Shown here piece by piece: positions 1 to 8,269 of a DNA stretch of 64,000 nt. The notes beneath the pieces were generated by a model. That model made no database searches, was not told where the DNA came from, and saw only the letters and a list, made by a program, of their open reading frames with translations. Numbering within the stretch: the first letter of the stretch is position 1; each line of letters begins with the position of its first letter. Source of the stretch: Anaerococcus obesiensis ph10 (lineage in GTDB: Bacteria; Bacillota; Clostridia; Tissierellales; Peptoniphilaceae); assembly GCF_000311745.1 (NCBI RefSeq), contig NZ_HE978532.1, positions 429,774 through 493,773 of the forward strand, given 5' to 3'. A program made the position numbers and the translations under genes.

Positions 1-119
1 TTTTCTCTAAATTGAAGATCTAAACTTTTTTTTGATTTAAGATTTTTCTCTTCAATTAAGCTTGCAAGACTTGTCTTTCCCACTCCATCATTTCCAGCTA
101 TTAACCACTTTCTTCTCAT
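1..119 (-). CDS. EutP/PduV-like small GTPase, 5' part only (runs off left edge)
   Basis: Only the first 39 or so codons lie in the window; the gene continues beyond base 1. The reading begins MRRKWLIAGNDGVGKTSLAS, a start methionine followed at once by a Walker A loop (GNDGVGKTS), as in the small P-loop GTPases EutP and PduV of microcompartment operons. The ATG overlaps the stop of the upstream shell-protein gene as ATGA, so the two are translationally coupled. The place at the end of a choline microcompartment operon supports the assignment. EutP/PduV proteins are linked to microcompartment function or positioning, but their exact task is unsettled. With so little sequence, another P-loop protein cannot be excluded. 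Confidence 0.7.
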   Translation of the reverse strand, partial: MRRKWLIAGNDGVGKTSLASLIEEKNLKSKKSLDLQFRE

Positions 120-454
120 GACATTGTTACGGGACAAGAAGTAAATTTTAGCATACTTTCAAAAGTATCTTTAACTGCTTGTAGGGACTGTTTTACGCTT
201 TCATTATCTCCTTGTAAAAGAACGCATCCATTAAATCTATCAATAAAGCAAACTTCTACATTCGCAGCTTTTGCTGCCACATCAGCTGCTATTATGGAAC
301 TTTCCGTTGGAGTTAAGGTCATAATTCCTATGGCATTTCCCTTATCCAAACCAATTTTTTCATTTACTGATGGATCGGGAGAAGAAATAAGATGAAGAAG
401 TGTTATTTGTTTGCCTGGTACTGATTCTTGAACTATTCTTTGTAAATTTTCCAT
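116..454 (-). CDS. Microcompartment shell protein, EutS/PduU (CutR) type
   Basis: A 112-residue circularly permuted BMC-domain shell protein. The N-terminus MENLQRIVQESVPGKQITLL matches the extra N-terminal strand of EutS/PduU proteins, which form a small beta-barrel over the hexamer pore. The BMC fold follows (AIGIMTLTPTESSIIAADVAAKAA and the strand ending in GCVLLQGD). Such proteins form flat hexamers in the shell facet. It lies 8 bases after the activase gene and shares ATGA with the GTPase gene after it, so it belongs to the choline-utilisation operon. The permuted type is distinct from the two ordinary BMC-H proteins encoded upstream. Assignment to the family is secure; the precise name within choline loci is not. 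Confidence 0.9.
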   Translation of the reverse strand: MENLQRIVQESVPGKQITLLHLISSPDPSVNEKIGLDKGNAIGIMTLTPTESSIIAADVAAKAANVEVCFIDRFNGCVLLQGDNESVKQSLQAVKDTFESMLKFTSCPVTMS

Positions 455-462
455 ATTATCAC

Positions 463-1425
463 CTAATGCCTTACTAAATTCACTTCGATTTTCTTTTCAT
501 CAATCCATTTTTGAATTTCATCTAACTGTTCATTGGACAAGGCAAATTCACCTTCCATTTCAGAATCCATTGGATAATCCATATCAAGCTGTTCATATTT
601 GCCAACCCCATACCTATGATAAGGAAGTAAATCTATGCCATCGAAATTTTTAAAACATTTAAAATCTTCTAAAAAATCTACAACTGCTTTTATTTCTTCG
701 TGGCTATCATTTACTCCTTTTAAAATTGGCATCCTTACCCTAACTTTTTTTCCACATTCGAGTAAATATCTTAGATTGGATAAGATTCTTTCATTATTTA
801 CTCCAGTCCAATATTTATGTTTTACAGGATCCATTTGCTTAATATCAAATAAAAATAAATCTACATGGTCTTTTATTAAATCCAAAGATTTTCTTGAAGT
901 ATATCCACAAGTTTCTATGGCTGTATTAATTCCACTCATATGACTTGCTTCAAGTAGGGATTTCAAACTTTCAGCTTGAGCACTACATTCTCCTCCGCCT
1001 ACTGTTAGTCCACCACCACTCATCATATAAAAATCTTTATCTTCTTTTACAATATCCATTAATTCAGTTATTGTTTTGTCTTCGCCTACAATTTCTATAG
1101 CTTTTTGAAGGCAATTTTTCTCACATCTTCTACAACCTATACAAGTTATATCTCTATGAACTTTGTGTGTTCCATTCTCCATATAATGAATTTTTTTTGG
1201 ACAAACACTAACACATTGACCACAATTTATACAAGCATTTTTTTTAATCATCACTTGATATTCTCTTTTTAATCCTTCAGGATTGGAGCACCACTTGCAT
1301 CTAAGTGGGCAACCCTTGAAAAATATTAAAGTTCTTACTCCTGGACCATCATGGACGTTGTACTTTTGAGTATTGAAAATTCTAGCAGTCCTTTCAATTC
1401 CTTCTTTATTTGAATCTACATCCAT
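463..1425 (-). CDS. cutD: Choline TMA-lyase activating enzyme (radical SAM glycyl-radical activase)
   Basis: A 320-residue S-adenosylmethionine radical enzyme that installs the glycyl radical on CutC. The radical-SAM cluster ligands are visible as GCPLRCKWCSNP (Cys39, Cys43, Cys46; the CxxxCxxC pattern). They are followed by two ferredoxin-like 4Fe-4S motifs, CINCGQCVSVCP and CIGCRRCEKNC, which are typical of glycyl-radical activases of the PflA/CutD group. It starts 17 bases after the cutC stop, behind an AGAAAGGA ribosome site, and is followed by a shell protein. The order cutC-cutD is the classic arrangement. Function depends on anaerobic conditions because both partners are oxygen sensitive. 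Confidence 0.96.
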   Translation of the reverse strand: MDVDSNKEGIERTARIFNTQKYNVHDGPGVRTLIFFKGCPLRCKWCSNPEGLKREYQVMIKKNACINCGQCVSVCPKKIHYMENGTHKVHRDITCIGCRRCEKNCLQKAIEIVGEDKTITELMDIVKEDKDFYMMSGGGLTVGGGECSAQAESLKSLLEASHMSGINTAIETCGYTSRKSLDLIKDHVDLFLFDIKQMDPVKHKYWTGVNNERILSNLRYLLECGKKVRVRMPILKGVNDSHEEIKAVVDFLEDFKCFKNFDGIDLLPYHRYGVGKYEQLDMDYPMDSEMEGEFALSNEQLDEIQKWIDEKKIEVNLVRH

Positions 1426-1442
1426 TTATATTCCTTTCTATT

Positions 1443-3992
1443 CTAGAAATGTTCTAGCATTGTACGACTTATAATTTCGTCTTGAACATCCTTACATAAT
1501 TCAACGAAGAAGGCTGAATATCCAGCTACACGAACTACTAAATCTCTATGTTTTTCTGGATGTTCTTGAGCATCTAGCATAGTTTCATTATCTAAGTAGT
1601 TAAATTGCATCTCTCCATTTCCATACATACATGCTGTACGTAATAAGGTTACAAGAGCATTTTCTCCTTCTATAGAATCTAAAATTCCTTTTTGAATTTT
1701 GAAATTGTGTACCATACCCATATTCATTGAATCATTTGCCATTTTTGATACTGATTTTATAATTGCTGTTGGCCCATTAAAGTCAGCACCTTGAGTTGGT
1801 GATATACCATCTGATAATGGTGTCCATGCATCACGACCGTTAGCTGATGCTCCTGTCATTTGTCCAAATGGTGTATTATTAGATATTGAAAGTGTTCCAT
1901 GGCAAAGTCTTGAATAAAGTGTTCTATATTTTGCGTGTTCTCTTTCTGTAAAGTTTATAATATCGTTACAAATCTTATCTGCATAGTCATCATCGTTACC
2001 ATATTTTGGAGCGTCTAAGCAATCTCTTTTAATTTGTTCATAGCCTTTAAATTCTGCTTTTAATGCTTCATTTAATTGTTCTAGGCTATATTTTTTATCG
2101 TCATAAACTAATTTTTTGATCGCTGCCATACTATCTGCATAAGTTGCAAGTCCTGACCATACAACTCCTGGACCAAAATTATACATTGCTCCACCTGCTG
2201 AAACATCTTTTCCATGTTCCATACAGCCTTCATACATTATTGACATTAAAGGCTTAGGTGCCATATCTCTGTGAACTATTTGAGATATTGTAGTTGCTGC
2301 TGCTGTTAATTTTGTTATATATGAAATTTGTTCTTTTACAGCCTTTTCAAATTTTTCCCAAGTATCAAAGTTTGAGAGACTTCCTAAATCAGGTGTAACT
2401 TGTTTTCCATACCAAAGTGGAACACCGTGGTTTAATGTTAATTCTATTGCTATTGGCCATTGTGTGTATGAAGTTGATGTCCATTGATATAATCTTCCAG
2501 ATTTTTGTGGTTCAACGCATCCCATCATACAATAATCTCTAGCATCTTCTACGCTTACTCCTTTTGCAAGCATCATTTTTATGTGAGTATCATCAAAGTG
2601 GCAAGCAGGGAAGCCCATTCCAGCTCTTACTACATCTACAATTTTTCTTAAATATTTTTCTGGAGATTTTGTGTGGATTCTTGTTGCAAGTGATGGTTGG
2701 TATATTTTCACATGTCTTACCGCATCCATCAAAAGATATGTTAAATCATTTGTTGCATCGACACCTTCTCTTGTGATTCCACCGATTGTCATATTAACGA
2801 ATGGTTGATATCCTGCAAAGAATTTAGATGAACCTTCACTTGTTAGCCACATCATCTCGCTCATTTTTATTAGCATACATCCTGCAAGTTCAAAAGCTTG
2901 GTAATCATTCATTCTTCCACTTTCAATATCTTTTTTGTAGAATGGATACATATATTGGTCAACTCTTCCTATTGACATTCCTGTTTGGTTTTCTTCAACT
3001 ACAAGCAAGGATTCTATTGTCCAAACTGCTTGTATCGCTTCCCAAAATGTTCTAGGTTTATTTGCTGGAACGTGAGCATTTACTTCTGCTATTTTTTCCA
3101 ATTCAATTTTTCTTTTTGGATTTGTTTCTTTTTGAGCTAATTGTTTTGCATATTCACTTAATCTTTTAGCATATATCATTACCCCTTCAGTTGTTTCTAT
3201 TACTGATTTGTAGAAGTAAATTTTATCTATATCTTCTGGATTTGAATAATCAAGTTTTTCTAAGTGCTCTTTTGCTTCTTGTTGGATATCTTTCATTCCT
3301 TTTTTCATTAGGATTACATCATATCCTGGATTGGAATCTCCTCCTCCATTTACTTGGTGGTAAGAACAGTCTGATACGAAAGATTCTCCTGATAATTCCC
3401 ATACTCCAGCATCTCTATATTGGTCTTCACATACTTCATCAAGACTTCTTCCTTCCCAGAATGGGAACAATACGTCTTTACAATATTGTTTGTCTTCTTC
3501 TGAAATGTGGAATGGATCTTGTGGTCTGTTTTCAATTGTATCTAATTCATCTCTTAACCATCTCCAAGAAATATCTGGAGAAAATGCTCCGCTTCTTGGT
3601 GCCCCACAAGGTGAACCTACTATTAATTCATTATCTTGAATTACAAGTGGTGCTGTTTCACAATTTTTTCTAAAAGCTTTTGCTCTTAGAACATTCTTTG
3701 GCATTCCTGGATTTGCTTTTGTTAGTTCTGTTACTATTTTTGCCCTATGCAAGGTTATAGTTGGAACTTGTTTTAAAAAGTTTGCCTTTAAATCAATAAG
3801 TCTTTGAGTAGGTCCATTAGGAATTTGTGTTCCTTCACTTTGTATTCCCACACTTAAATCACAATTTTTATTATCTTCTTTATTTAATTGATCTTGCACT
3901 TTTTCAAATAATTTGCGTACACTTTCTTTTTCTGAATCTGACATATGCTCTGTTGCCATTGCCAATTTCTTAGAAAATTCTCTTAAGTCCAT
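1443..3992 (-). CDS. cutC: Choline trimethylamine-lyase (glycyl radical enzyme)
   Basis: An 849-residue glycyl radical enzyme that cleaves choline to trimethylamine and acetaldehyde inside the microcompartment. The catalytic set is complete. Asp219 and Tyr211 lie in the [13 protein letters not shown] stretch, Phe398 in GYQPF, Cys492 and Glu494 in MMGCVEPQ, and Thr505 in YQWTST. The radical glycine Gly824 is in RVAGYSAFF. Every one of these sits exactly three residues later than in Desulfovibrio alaskensis CutC (D216, Y208, F395, C489, E491, T502, G821), which separates it from pyruvate formate-lyase and the diol dehydratases. The first 35 residues form a charged amphipathic helix that could be a shell-targeting peptide. 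An AGGAGGAG ribosome site precedes the ATG. Confidence 0.98.
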   Translation of the reverse strand: MDLREFSKKLAMATEHMSDSEKESVRKLFEKVQDQLNKEDNKNCDLSVGIQSEGTQIPNGPTQRLIDLKANFLKQVPTITLHRAKIVTELTKANPGMPKNVLRAKAFRKNCETAPLVIQDNELIVGSPCGAPRSGAFSPDISWRWLRDELDTIENRPQDPFHISEEDKQYCKDVLFPFWEGRSLDEVCEDQYRDAGVWELSGESFVSDCSYHQVNGGGDSNPGYDVILMKKGMKDIQQEAKEHLEKLDYSNPEDIDKIYFYKSVIETTEGVMIYAKRLSEYAKQLAQKETNPKRKIELEKIAEVNAHVPANKPRTFWEAIQAVWTIESLLVVEENQTGMSIGRVDQYMYPFYKKDIESGRMNDYQAFELAGCMLIKMSEMMWLTSEGSSKFFAGYQPFVNMTIGGITREGVDATNDLTYLLMDAVRHVKIYQPSLATRIHTKSPEKYLRKIVDVVRAGMGFPACHFDDTHIKMMLAKGVSVEDARDYCMMGCVEPQKSGRLYQWTSTSYTQWPIAIELTLNHGVPLWYGKQVTPDLGSLSNFDTWEKFEKAVKEQISYITKLTAAATTISQIVHRDMAPKPLMSIMYEGCMEHGKDVSAGGAMYNFGPGVVWSGLATYADSMAAIKKLVYDDKKYSLEQLNEALKAEFKGYEQIKRDCLDAPKYGNDDDYADKICNDIINFTEREHAKYRTLYSRLCHGTLSISNNTPFGQMTGASANGRDAWTPLSDGISPTQGADFNGPTAIIKSVSKMANDSMNMGMVHNFKIQKGILDSIEGENALVTLLRTACMYGNGEMQFNYLDNETMLDAQEHPEKHRDLVVRVAGYSAFFVELCKDVQDEIISRTMLEHF

Positions 3993-4000
3993 TTCTCCTC

Positions 4001-5433
4001 CTAATAATCTTTTTCTAATGAATTTAATATTTTATCAAATAAATCTTTATCTTTTTTGACAGTTTTTTCGCTTAGAAAGGAGCTTATATCTTTTTTATCA
4101 CATATACCTATTTCTCTAAATTTCATAAAATGGTTTGGTGTTAGTGATGTTTGATTGCATCCTTCTATTTTTTTTGTTGATAGGCTAAAACTTATGGGAA
4201 GGTTTGTTCCTATTCCTACTGAACCTAAACCAGTTGGTGAGTTCACCAAAACTCTTGCTACAGGTTTTTTTTCTATAAATTGTTCAATTACATATGCATC
4301 GTCAGAATATATTGAAAGGCTTTGACCTTTTTTGTCGTTTAAAATTAATTCAACGCATTTTTCACAAGCATTCAACCAATCATTTTCTATATATAAAGAA
4401 ACTATAGGATTATATTTTTCTTTTGAATAAGGACTTTTTTCTGATACATATGGTTTTGTAACCACTAGAATTTTTGTATCTGAATTAACTTTTATTCCTG
4501 CAATTTCGGCGATTTGCCTTGCACTTCTTCCTATAAGTTCCTTTCTGCAATTATGGTCTTGATCATATAATATTTTTTCAAGTTTTATATGTTCGTCTTT
4601 GCTTAGAAAAAATGCTCCATATTCTTTAAATTTTTCTACAACCTTTTCATAAGCATTTTCTTCTACTACTATTGATTGCTCTACTCCTGGCAAAAGTCCG
4701 TTATTAAATGTTTTTGAATTTATAACTTCACAACTTGCCTTATCTATATCACAATCTTTGTCGATAAATACTATGTTATTTCCTATTTCCGCTTTAAAAA
4801 TTTGAGCCTTATCGTTTTGGATTTTTCTTTTGTTTTCGCTTAGAAGATTTTCCAATATGAATGAAACTTTTTCACTTTCATATAAGGTTTTTTCTCCTAA
4901 GTCAGAGTTATAGGTTAAAATATCTAAAAAACCTCTTGGATAAAAATTTTCTTTTAAGATTTTCTTAATATCTTCAACCATTTTTGTTACAGTCTTTTCA
5001 CATCGTAAATCACTTACTACAATAAGAGGATTTAAAGCTCTTATTGCAAAATATATGGCTTGAAAACTAGTAAGTGTTGATAGGTATGGGGCTATAAATA
5101 CAAGACTAACACCTTTTGAAAGAGCTACTTGTCTTGAGTTTTGATTTTTTACTATATCATATATTTGAGGATATGCTTTCAATTCATTTTCCAAATTATC
5201 TAAATAATAATTTCCAAGTTTTATCTCATCCTCATATTTTCCATATGATGTTTCTTCAAAAGACATTTTTGCAAGTTGGTCTATGTTAGTTTTGTAATAT
5301 TGTTTTATTTTTTTAATAGTTCATTTCTTGTTTCTTTGTCAATGTCAAGAAGAATTTCCCTAGAATTTTCTGCCTGTTCTAATAAAATTCTTGCTTGTTG
5401 AATCGAAAGAAGATCTGTATCTATTACTTTCAT
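4001..5433 (-). pseudogene. CoA-acylating aldehyde dehydrogenase of the choline compartment, frameshifted and lacking the catalytic Cys
   Basis: Two frames of one EutE/PduP-like gene. The first (start 5433, RBS AAGGGGTGG, stop at 5305) gives 42 residues beginning MKVIDTDLLSIQQARILLEQ, an amphipathic helix like an encapsulation peptide. The second frame, open to 4001, continues with residues equivalent to IKQYYKTNIDQLAKMSFEET. Adding one A to the A7 run at 5308-5314 joins them into about 477 residues, the normal family length. The body is also divergent. The usual NGTICASEQ active-site segment reads NGLLPGVEQ, with Pro193 (counting from the internal Met) where the catalytic Cys should be, and the preceding nucleotide-binding segment is poorly conserved. 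It may be a pseudoenzyme with a structural role, or a decayed gene. Choline loci can carry a second such dehydrogenase, so an active one may lie left of the window. Confidence 0.85.
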
Positions 5434-5443
5434 AGTCCACCCC

Positions 5444-5734
5444 TTAAATCAAATTATCTAAATTATAAATTTCGGTTACTTTCTCTAAATCTGGATGTGG
5501 GCTTGGTATTACTAATGACGAGTAAACTTCTGCTCCCATAGCTTCTACTGCCTTAACTCCTGCTTGTACTGCTGATTCAACTGCTGACACATCTCCTTTT
5601 ACAAGTATTGAAATATATCCACTGGCTACGTTTTCGTAACCAATAATTTCTACACTACCTGCTTTTTCCATTGCATCTGCGGCTTCTAGCACATATACTA
5701 AACCGAAAGTTTCTATGCCTCCTAATGCTTGCAT
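5444..5734 (-). CDS. Microcompartment shell protein, BMC-H (PduA/EutM type)
   Basis: A 96-residue single-BMC-domain protein that forms hexameric shell tiles. It opens MQALGGIETFGLVYVLEAAD, the standard first strand and helix of BMC-H proteins. The GDVSAVESAVQAG loop-helix, typical of the fold, comes in the middle, and the short tail ends in IYNLDNLI. It lies 8 bases after the other BMC-H gene and 10 bases before the first codon of the aldehyde dehydrogenase. The two BMC-H proteins differ enough to be distinct tiles rather than a recent duplication. Confidence 0.95.
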   Translation of the reverse strand: MQALGGIETFGLVYVLEAADAMEKAGSVEIIGYENVASGYISILVKGDVSAVESAVQAGVKAVEAMGAEVYSSLVIPSPHPDLEKVTEIYNLDNLI

Positions 5735-5742
5735 CTTTTCTC

Positions 5743-6036
5743 CTAATCTTCTACTTTATGAACTGAAATTACTTTACTTACATTTGTTACTGGTCGTTTC
5801 ATAACATTATGAGCTGTTATTTTTCCAATTTTTTCACCTTCAGCTACTCCGGCTTTTACTGCACTCATACATGATGAAACATCTCCTCTTACTATTACAG
5901 TAACTAGAGTTGATCCTACGTTTTCATAGGATACAAACTTTACATCTGCTGCTTTTAGCATAGCATCTAATGCCTTTATAGCTGGCAACATACCCAAAGT
6001 TTCTATAAGACCTATTGCTTGTGATTCGTATTGCAT
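5743..6036 (-). CDS. Microcompartment shell protein, BMC-H (second type)
   Basis: A 97-residue single-BMC-domain protein beginning MQYESQAIGLIETLGMLPAI, with GLIETLG as the conserved first strand and VIVRGDVSSCMSAVKAG as the mid-domain loop and helix. It is one of three shell proteins in this operon. The tail RPVTNVSKVISVHKVED differs from its neighbour. No pentameric vertex protein (EutN/CcmL type) is present in the window, so it must lie further left if the shell closes normally. Confidence 0.95.
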   Translation of the reverse strand: MQYESQAIGLIETLGMLPAIKALDAMLKAADVKFVSYENVGSTLVTVIVRGDVSSCMSAVKAGVAEGEKIGKITAHNVMKRPVTNVSKVISVHKVED

Positions 6037-6044
6037 ATTTTCAC

Positions 6045-6308
6045 CTACTTAATATAAGAATTTATAGTATTTTTTTGTTCTTCACTTGCTTTATAATAAA
6101 CAACTAATTCATCATCTATTAGCATATATGAATCCTCATCTATTAATCCATTTTCTTTAGCCGTCATAAGACTTTCTATTATATTTTCCATTGTAAAAGC
6201 CTTGTGATTTTTGAATTCATCTTTTAACGCTTGATAAACATCTTTTGCAGACGCCTTATCCACATTAGTAAAATATTTTAATATTTCATAGTTTAATGGT
6301 CTTCTCAT
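6045..6308 (-). CDS. Small winged-helix-like protein of the choline operon
   Basis: An 87-residue soluble protein that I do not recognise as a named family. The pattern is alternating short helices followed by two strands (DSYMLIDDELVVYYKA). The segment ASAKDVYQALKDEF looks like the second helix of a winged-helix DNA-binding domain, so it may regulate the operon or act as a small accessory factor. Its ATG overlaps the stop of the transporter gene by one base (TAATG) and the next shell gene starts 8 bases downstream, so it is firmly inside the operon. The functional call is inference. Confidence 0.5.
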   Translation of the reverse strand: MRRPLNYEILKYFTNVDKASAKDVYQALKDEFKNHKAFTMENIIESLMTAKENGLIDEDSYMLIDDELVVYYKASEEQKNTINSYIK

Positions 6309-7402
6309 TATTTGTTACCTCTTTTAAAATAATCAAGTGGATTTACACTCATTATAAATATTCCTAATGCCATAAGAAGTGATCCTAACCATGCTATTGG
6401 CACTATTTCATAACCTGGATTTTTCAAAATTATTCCAAGTATAATCCAACAGAAAAATGGACCCCAGAAAGTATATGTTCCATTGCATGCCATACCTAAA
6501 GCTGCTCCGCACATTGAATTTCCTTTATACCAAAAGGCAAATGATATAAATGTAAAAAATCCACTAGCAAATAAAATTAAAATTGTTGGATCAGTAATAG
6601 CATTTATGAAAAGACCAGAAATAAGATGTATTCCGCTCCCTTCAATTATTCCAAAAACTGGTAAAACTATTAATAGATTTGCTAATGATGATGTGGTTTG
6701 CCTAATAGCTATTCCTATTTCCGAATCAATCATTGAAGTTCCAAATCCAGCTATAACTCCTTCAAGTCCCCATCCAAATGCTGCCACGATTGCAAGGATT
6801 ATTCCTAAAACCATTCCATCTTTAACCTCTCCAGTAAGACTTGTCGCGCCTATTAAAAGAGACGAAGCTAAGCAAATAACAATTCCTAAAATTGTTCTTG
6901 CTGATAATTCTTGCTTTAAGATTATTCTTCCAAGAATTGCTCCAATAGCTACATTAAGACCCGCTATAGGTATAACAACTGGTCCTCCCATTTGAACAGC
7001 AAGAATATATGTAACTCCTGCTATCGGCCCTCCGACTATAGCTGCAAATACCATTATCATTCCTGGCTTTGTTTTTAAAGTCTTTATAAAATCTCCAAAT
7101 TTCCCCTTGATAATTGAATTTGCTAAAGCCCAGATTGCTGATGTTAAATCGTTTATTCCTGTTGCAAGTGTTCCAAGAATAAAAGCCAATGTAATATCTG
7201 AAAGTCCAGCTTCACCTGAATACCAAAACTTCCATATTCCATACACTGTGGCTGTAGTTACTAATGCTGTGTAAAGTCCATAATATATACCAGATTGAAT
7301 ACCAATATTTAAACCCTTGCTAAAATACTTTTTATCAAGTTTTTTCTTAGTGGATTCAGCTTTACTAACAGCATCTGAATAATTTTTTGTTTTTTCCACC
7401 AC
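6308..7402 (-). CDS. DMT-superfamily transporter of the choline operon (about 10 TM)
   Basis: A 364-residue membrane protein with a charged, lysine-rich cytoplasmic N-terminus of about 40 residues and then about ten hydrophobic segments in two similar halves, the build of EamA/drug-metabolite transporters. The start is a GTG five bases after GGAG. It is the first gene of the choline microcompartment operon, so likely cargo is choline (import) or trimethylamine or an alcohol end product (export); the sequence does not decide between them. Choline loci of other bacteria often carry an EmrE/QacE-like small transporter at a similar place, and this protein may be the full-length counterpart. Confidence 0.75.
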   Translation of the reverse strand: MVEKTKNYSDAVSKAESTKKKLDKKYFSKGLNIGIQSGIYYGLYTALVTTATVYGIWKFWYSGEAGLSDITLAFILGTLATGINDLTSAIWALANSIIKGKFGDFIKTLKTKPGMIMVFAAIVGGPIAGVTYILAVQMGGPVVIPIAGLNVAIGAILGRIILKQELSARTILGIVICLASSLLIGATSLTGEVKDGMVLGIILAIVAAFGWGLEGVIAGFGTSMIDSEIGIAIRQTTSSLANLLIVLPVFGIIEGSGIHLISGLFINAITDPTILILFASGFFTFISFAFWYKGNSMCGAALGMACNGTYTFWGPFFCWIILGIILKNPGYEIVPIAWLGSLLMALGIFIMSVNPLDYFKRGNK

Positions 7403-7455
7403 TCTATCTCCTTCTTCTTAATTTAAAAACATATAAATGTTTTCCTTGTTTAGAT

Positions 7456-7484
7456 ATTAACAATATACCTAACGTAAAAGTCAA
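7456..7484 (-). promoter_or_regulatory. Candidate promoter of the choline operon, with a MerR-like motif
   Basis: Reading leftward, TTGACT and GTTAAT are separated by 17 bases, and the spacer carries ACGTTAGGTATA. The TTTTACGTTAGGT stretch resembles operators of MerR-family regulators. A close relative of it (TTTTACGCTAAGGTTA on the same strand) lies at 7577-7592, about 110 bases upstream. The rest of 7403-7698 is AT-rich without a gene. No MerR gene is in the window, so the regulator is inferred only. Confidence 0.45.
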
Positions 7485-7689
7485 CTTTTTTTATAAGAAC
7501 AACGTTTCCAATTGAAATTCTAGCTTTCTTTTGTCATATTTTTATATTTTTCTTTTCTTACATTATCTTTAATCTTAACCTTAGCGTAAAACTTTTTGAT
7601 TTTTTTTCTATATTTTTTATATATTTTAAATACTTATATATTTATAAATTGATTTTTTAATGTTTTTTGTGAAATCAATTAGATAAATA

Positions 7690-7722
7690 ACTAAAAAATA
7701 GCAGAACATACCTATTCTGCTA
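7690..7722 (-). terminator. Rho-independent terminator after the ileS/NUDIX unit
   Basis: TAGCAGAA and TTCTGCTA form an 8-bp stem around an 8-base loop. On the minus strand the stem is followed by a run of T. It sits about 35 bases after the NUDIX stop codon. Confidence 0.85.
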
Positions 7723-7757
7723 CCATTAGTCTTTATATTTTTTAAGTTTTAAATTTA

Positions 7758-8216
7758 TTAATAATAATCCTTTCTATCCTTATCCACATCCCAATAAATT
7801 TCCCTGTATTTACCGTCATAAATTTTTAAAATTTCTGGCATAGAATCGCTCATCTTTTCCATCTTTTTAAATTCCTCATAATCTTTCCAAAACAATTTTC
7901 CTTCCCTATTATTTTCAATTAATTTTCCAGAAAAATCATTTGTTTGATACAAAAGTCCAACGTCTTTTTGAAATTCGCCCTTATCATTTGTAAATGCCCA
8001 AGTAATTATTCCTACGAATTTTGGATTTTTTATTTCTAAATTTGTTTCCTCTTTTGCCTCTCTTATTACTGAATTTTCAAAAGATTCGTTTTTTTCAACT
8101 TTTCCACCTGGAAAAGTGAGGCCCTCCCAGCCATATTTTTTCTTTTTATCTAAAACTAGAACCTTATTATTTTTTTCATCATAAATTTTTACCATATTCA
8201 TAAGTACAATTTTCAT
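7758..8216 (-). CDS. NUDIX hydrolase (8-oxo-dGTP pyrophosphatase-like)
   Basis: A 152-residue NUDIX protein. The box GGKVEKNESFENSVIREAKE, continued by ETNLEI, gives the full G-x5-E-x7-RE-x-x-EE-x-x-U pattern, so it should hydrolyse nucleoside diphosphates linked to another moiety, with oxidised nucleotides as likely substrates. An in-frame ATG at 8234 would add six residues, but the ATG at 8216 follows TTGGAG at proper spacing and gives the usual MKIVLMNMV start, so 8216 is preferred. It lies just after the ileS terminator and probably depends on read-through. Confidence 0.85.
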   Translation of the reverse strand: MKIVLMNMVKIYDEKNNKVLVLDKKKKYGWEGLTFPGGKVEKNESFENSVIREAKEETNLEIKNPKFVGIITWAFTNDKGEFQKDVGLLYQTNDFSGKLIENNREGKLFWKDYEEFKKMEKMSDSMPEILKIYDGKYREIYWDVDKDRKDYY

Positions 8217-8232
8217 ATATACTCCAATCCAC

Positions 8233-8261
8233 AAAAAAAGGAAGCAAGTTTCCCCACTTCC
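8233..8261 (-). terminator. Terminator after ileS
   Basis: On the minus strand GGAAG and CTTCC enclose a 12-base loop and are followed by seven T. The stem is short, so partial read-through into the NUDIX gene is likely. Confidence 0.6.
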
Positions 8262-8269
8262 TCTTATAT

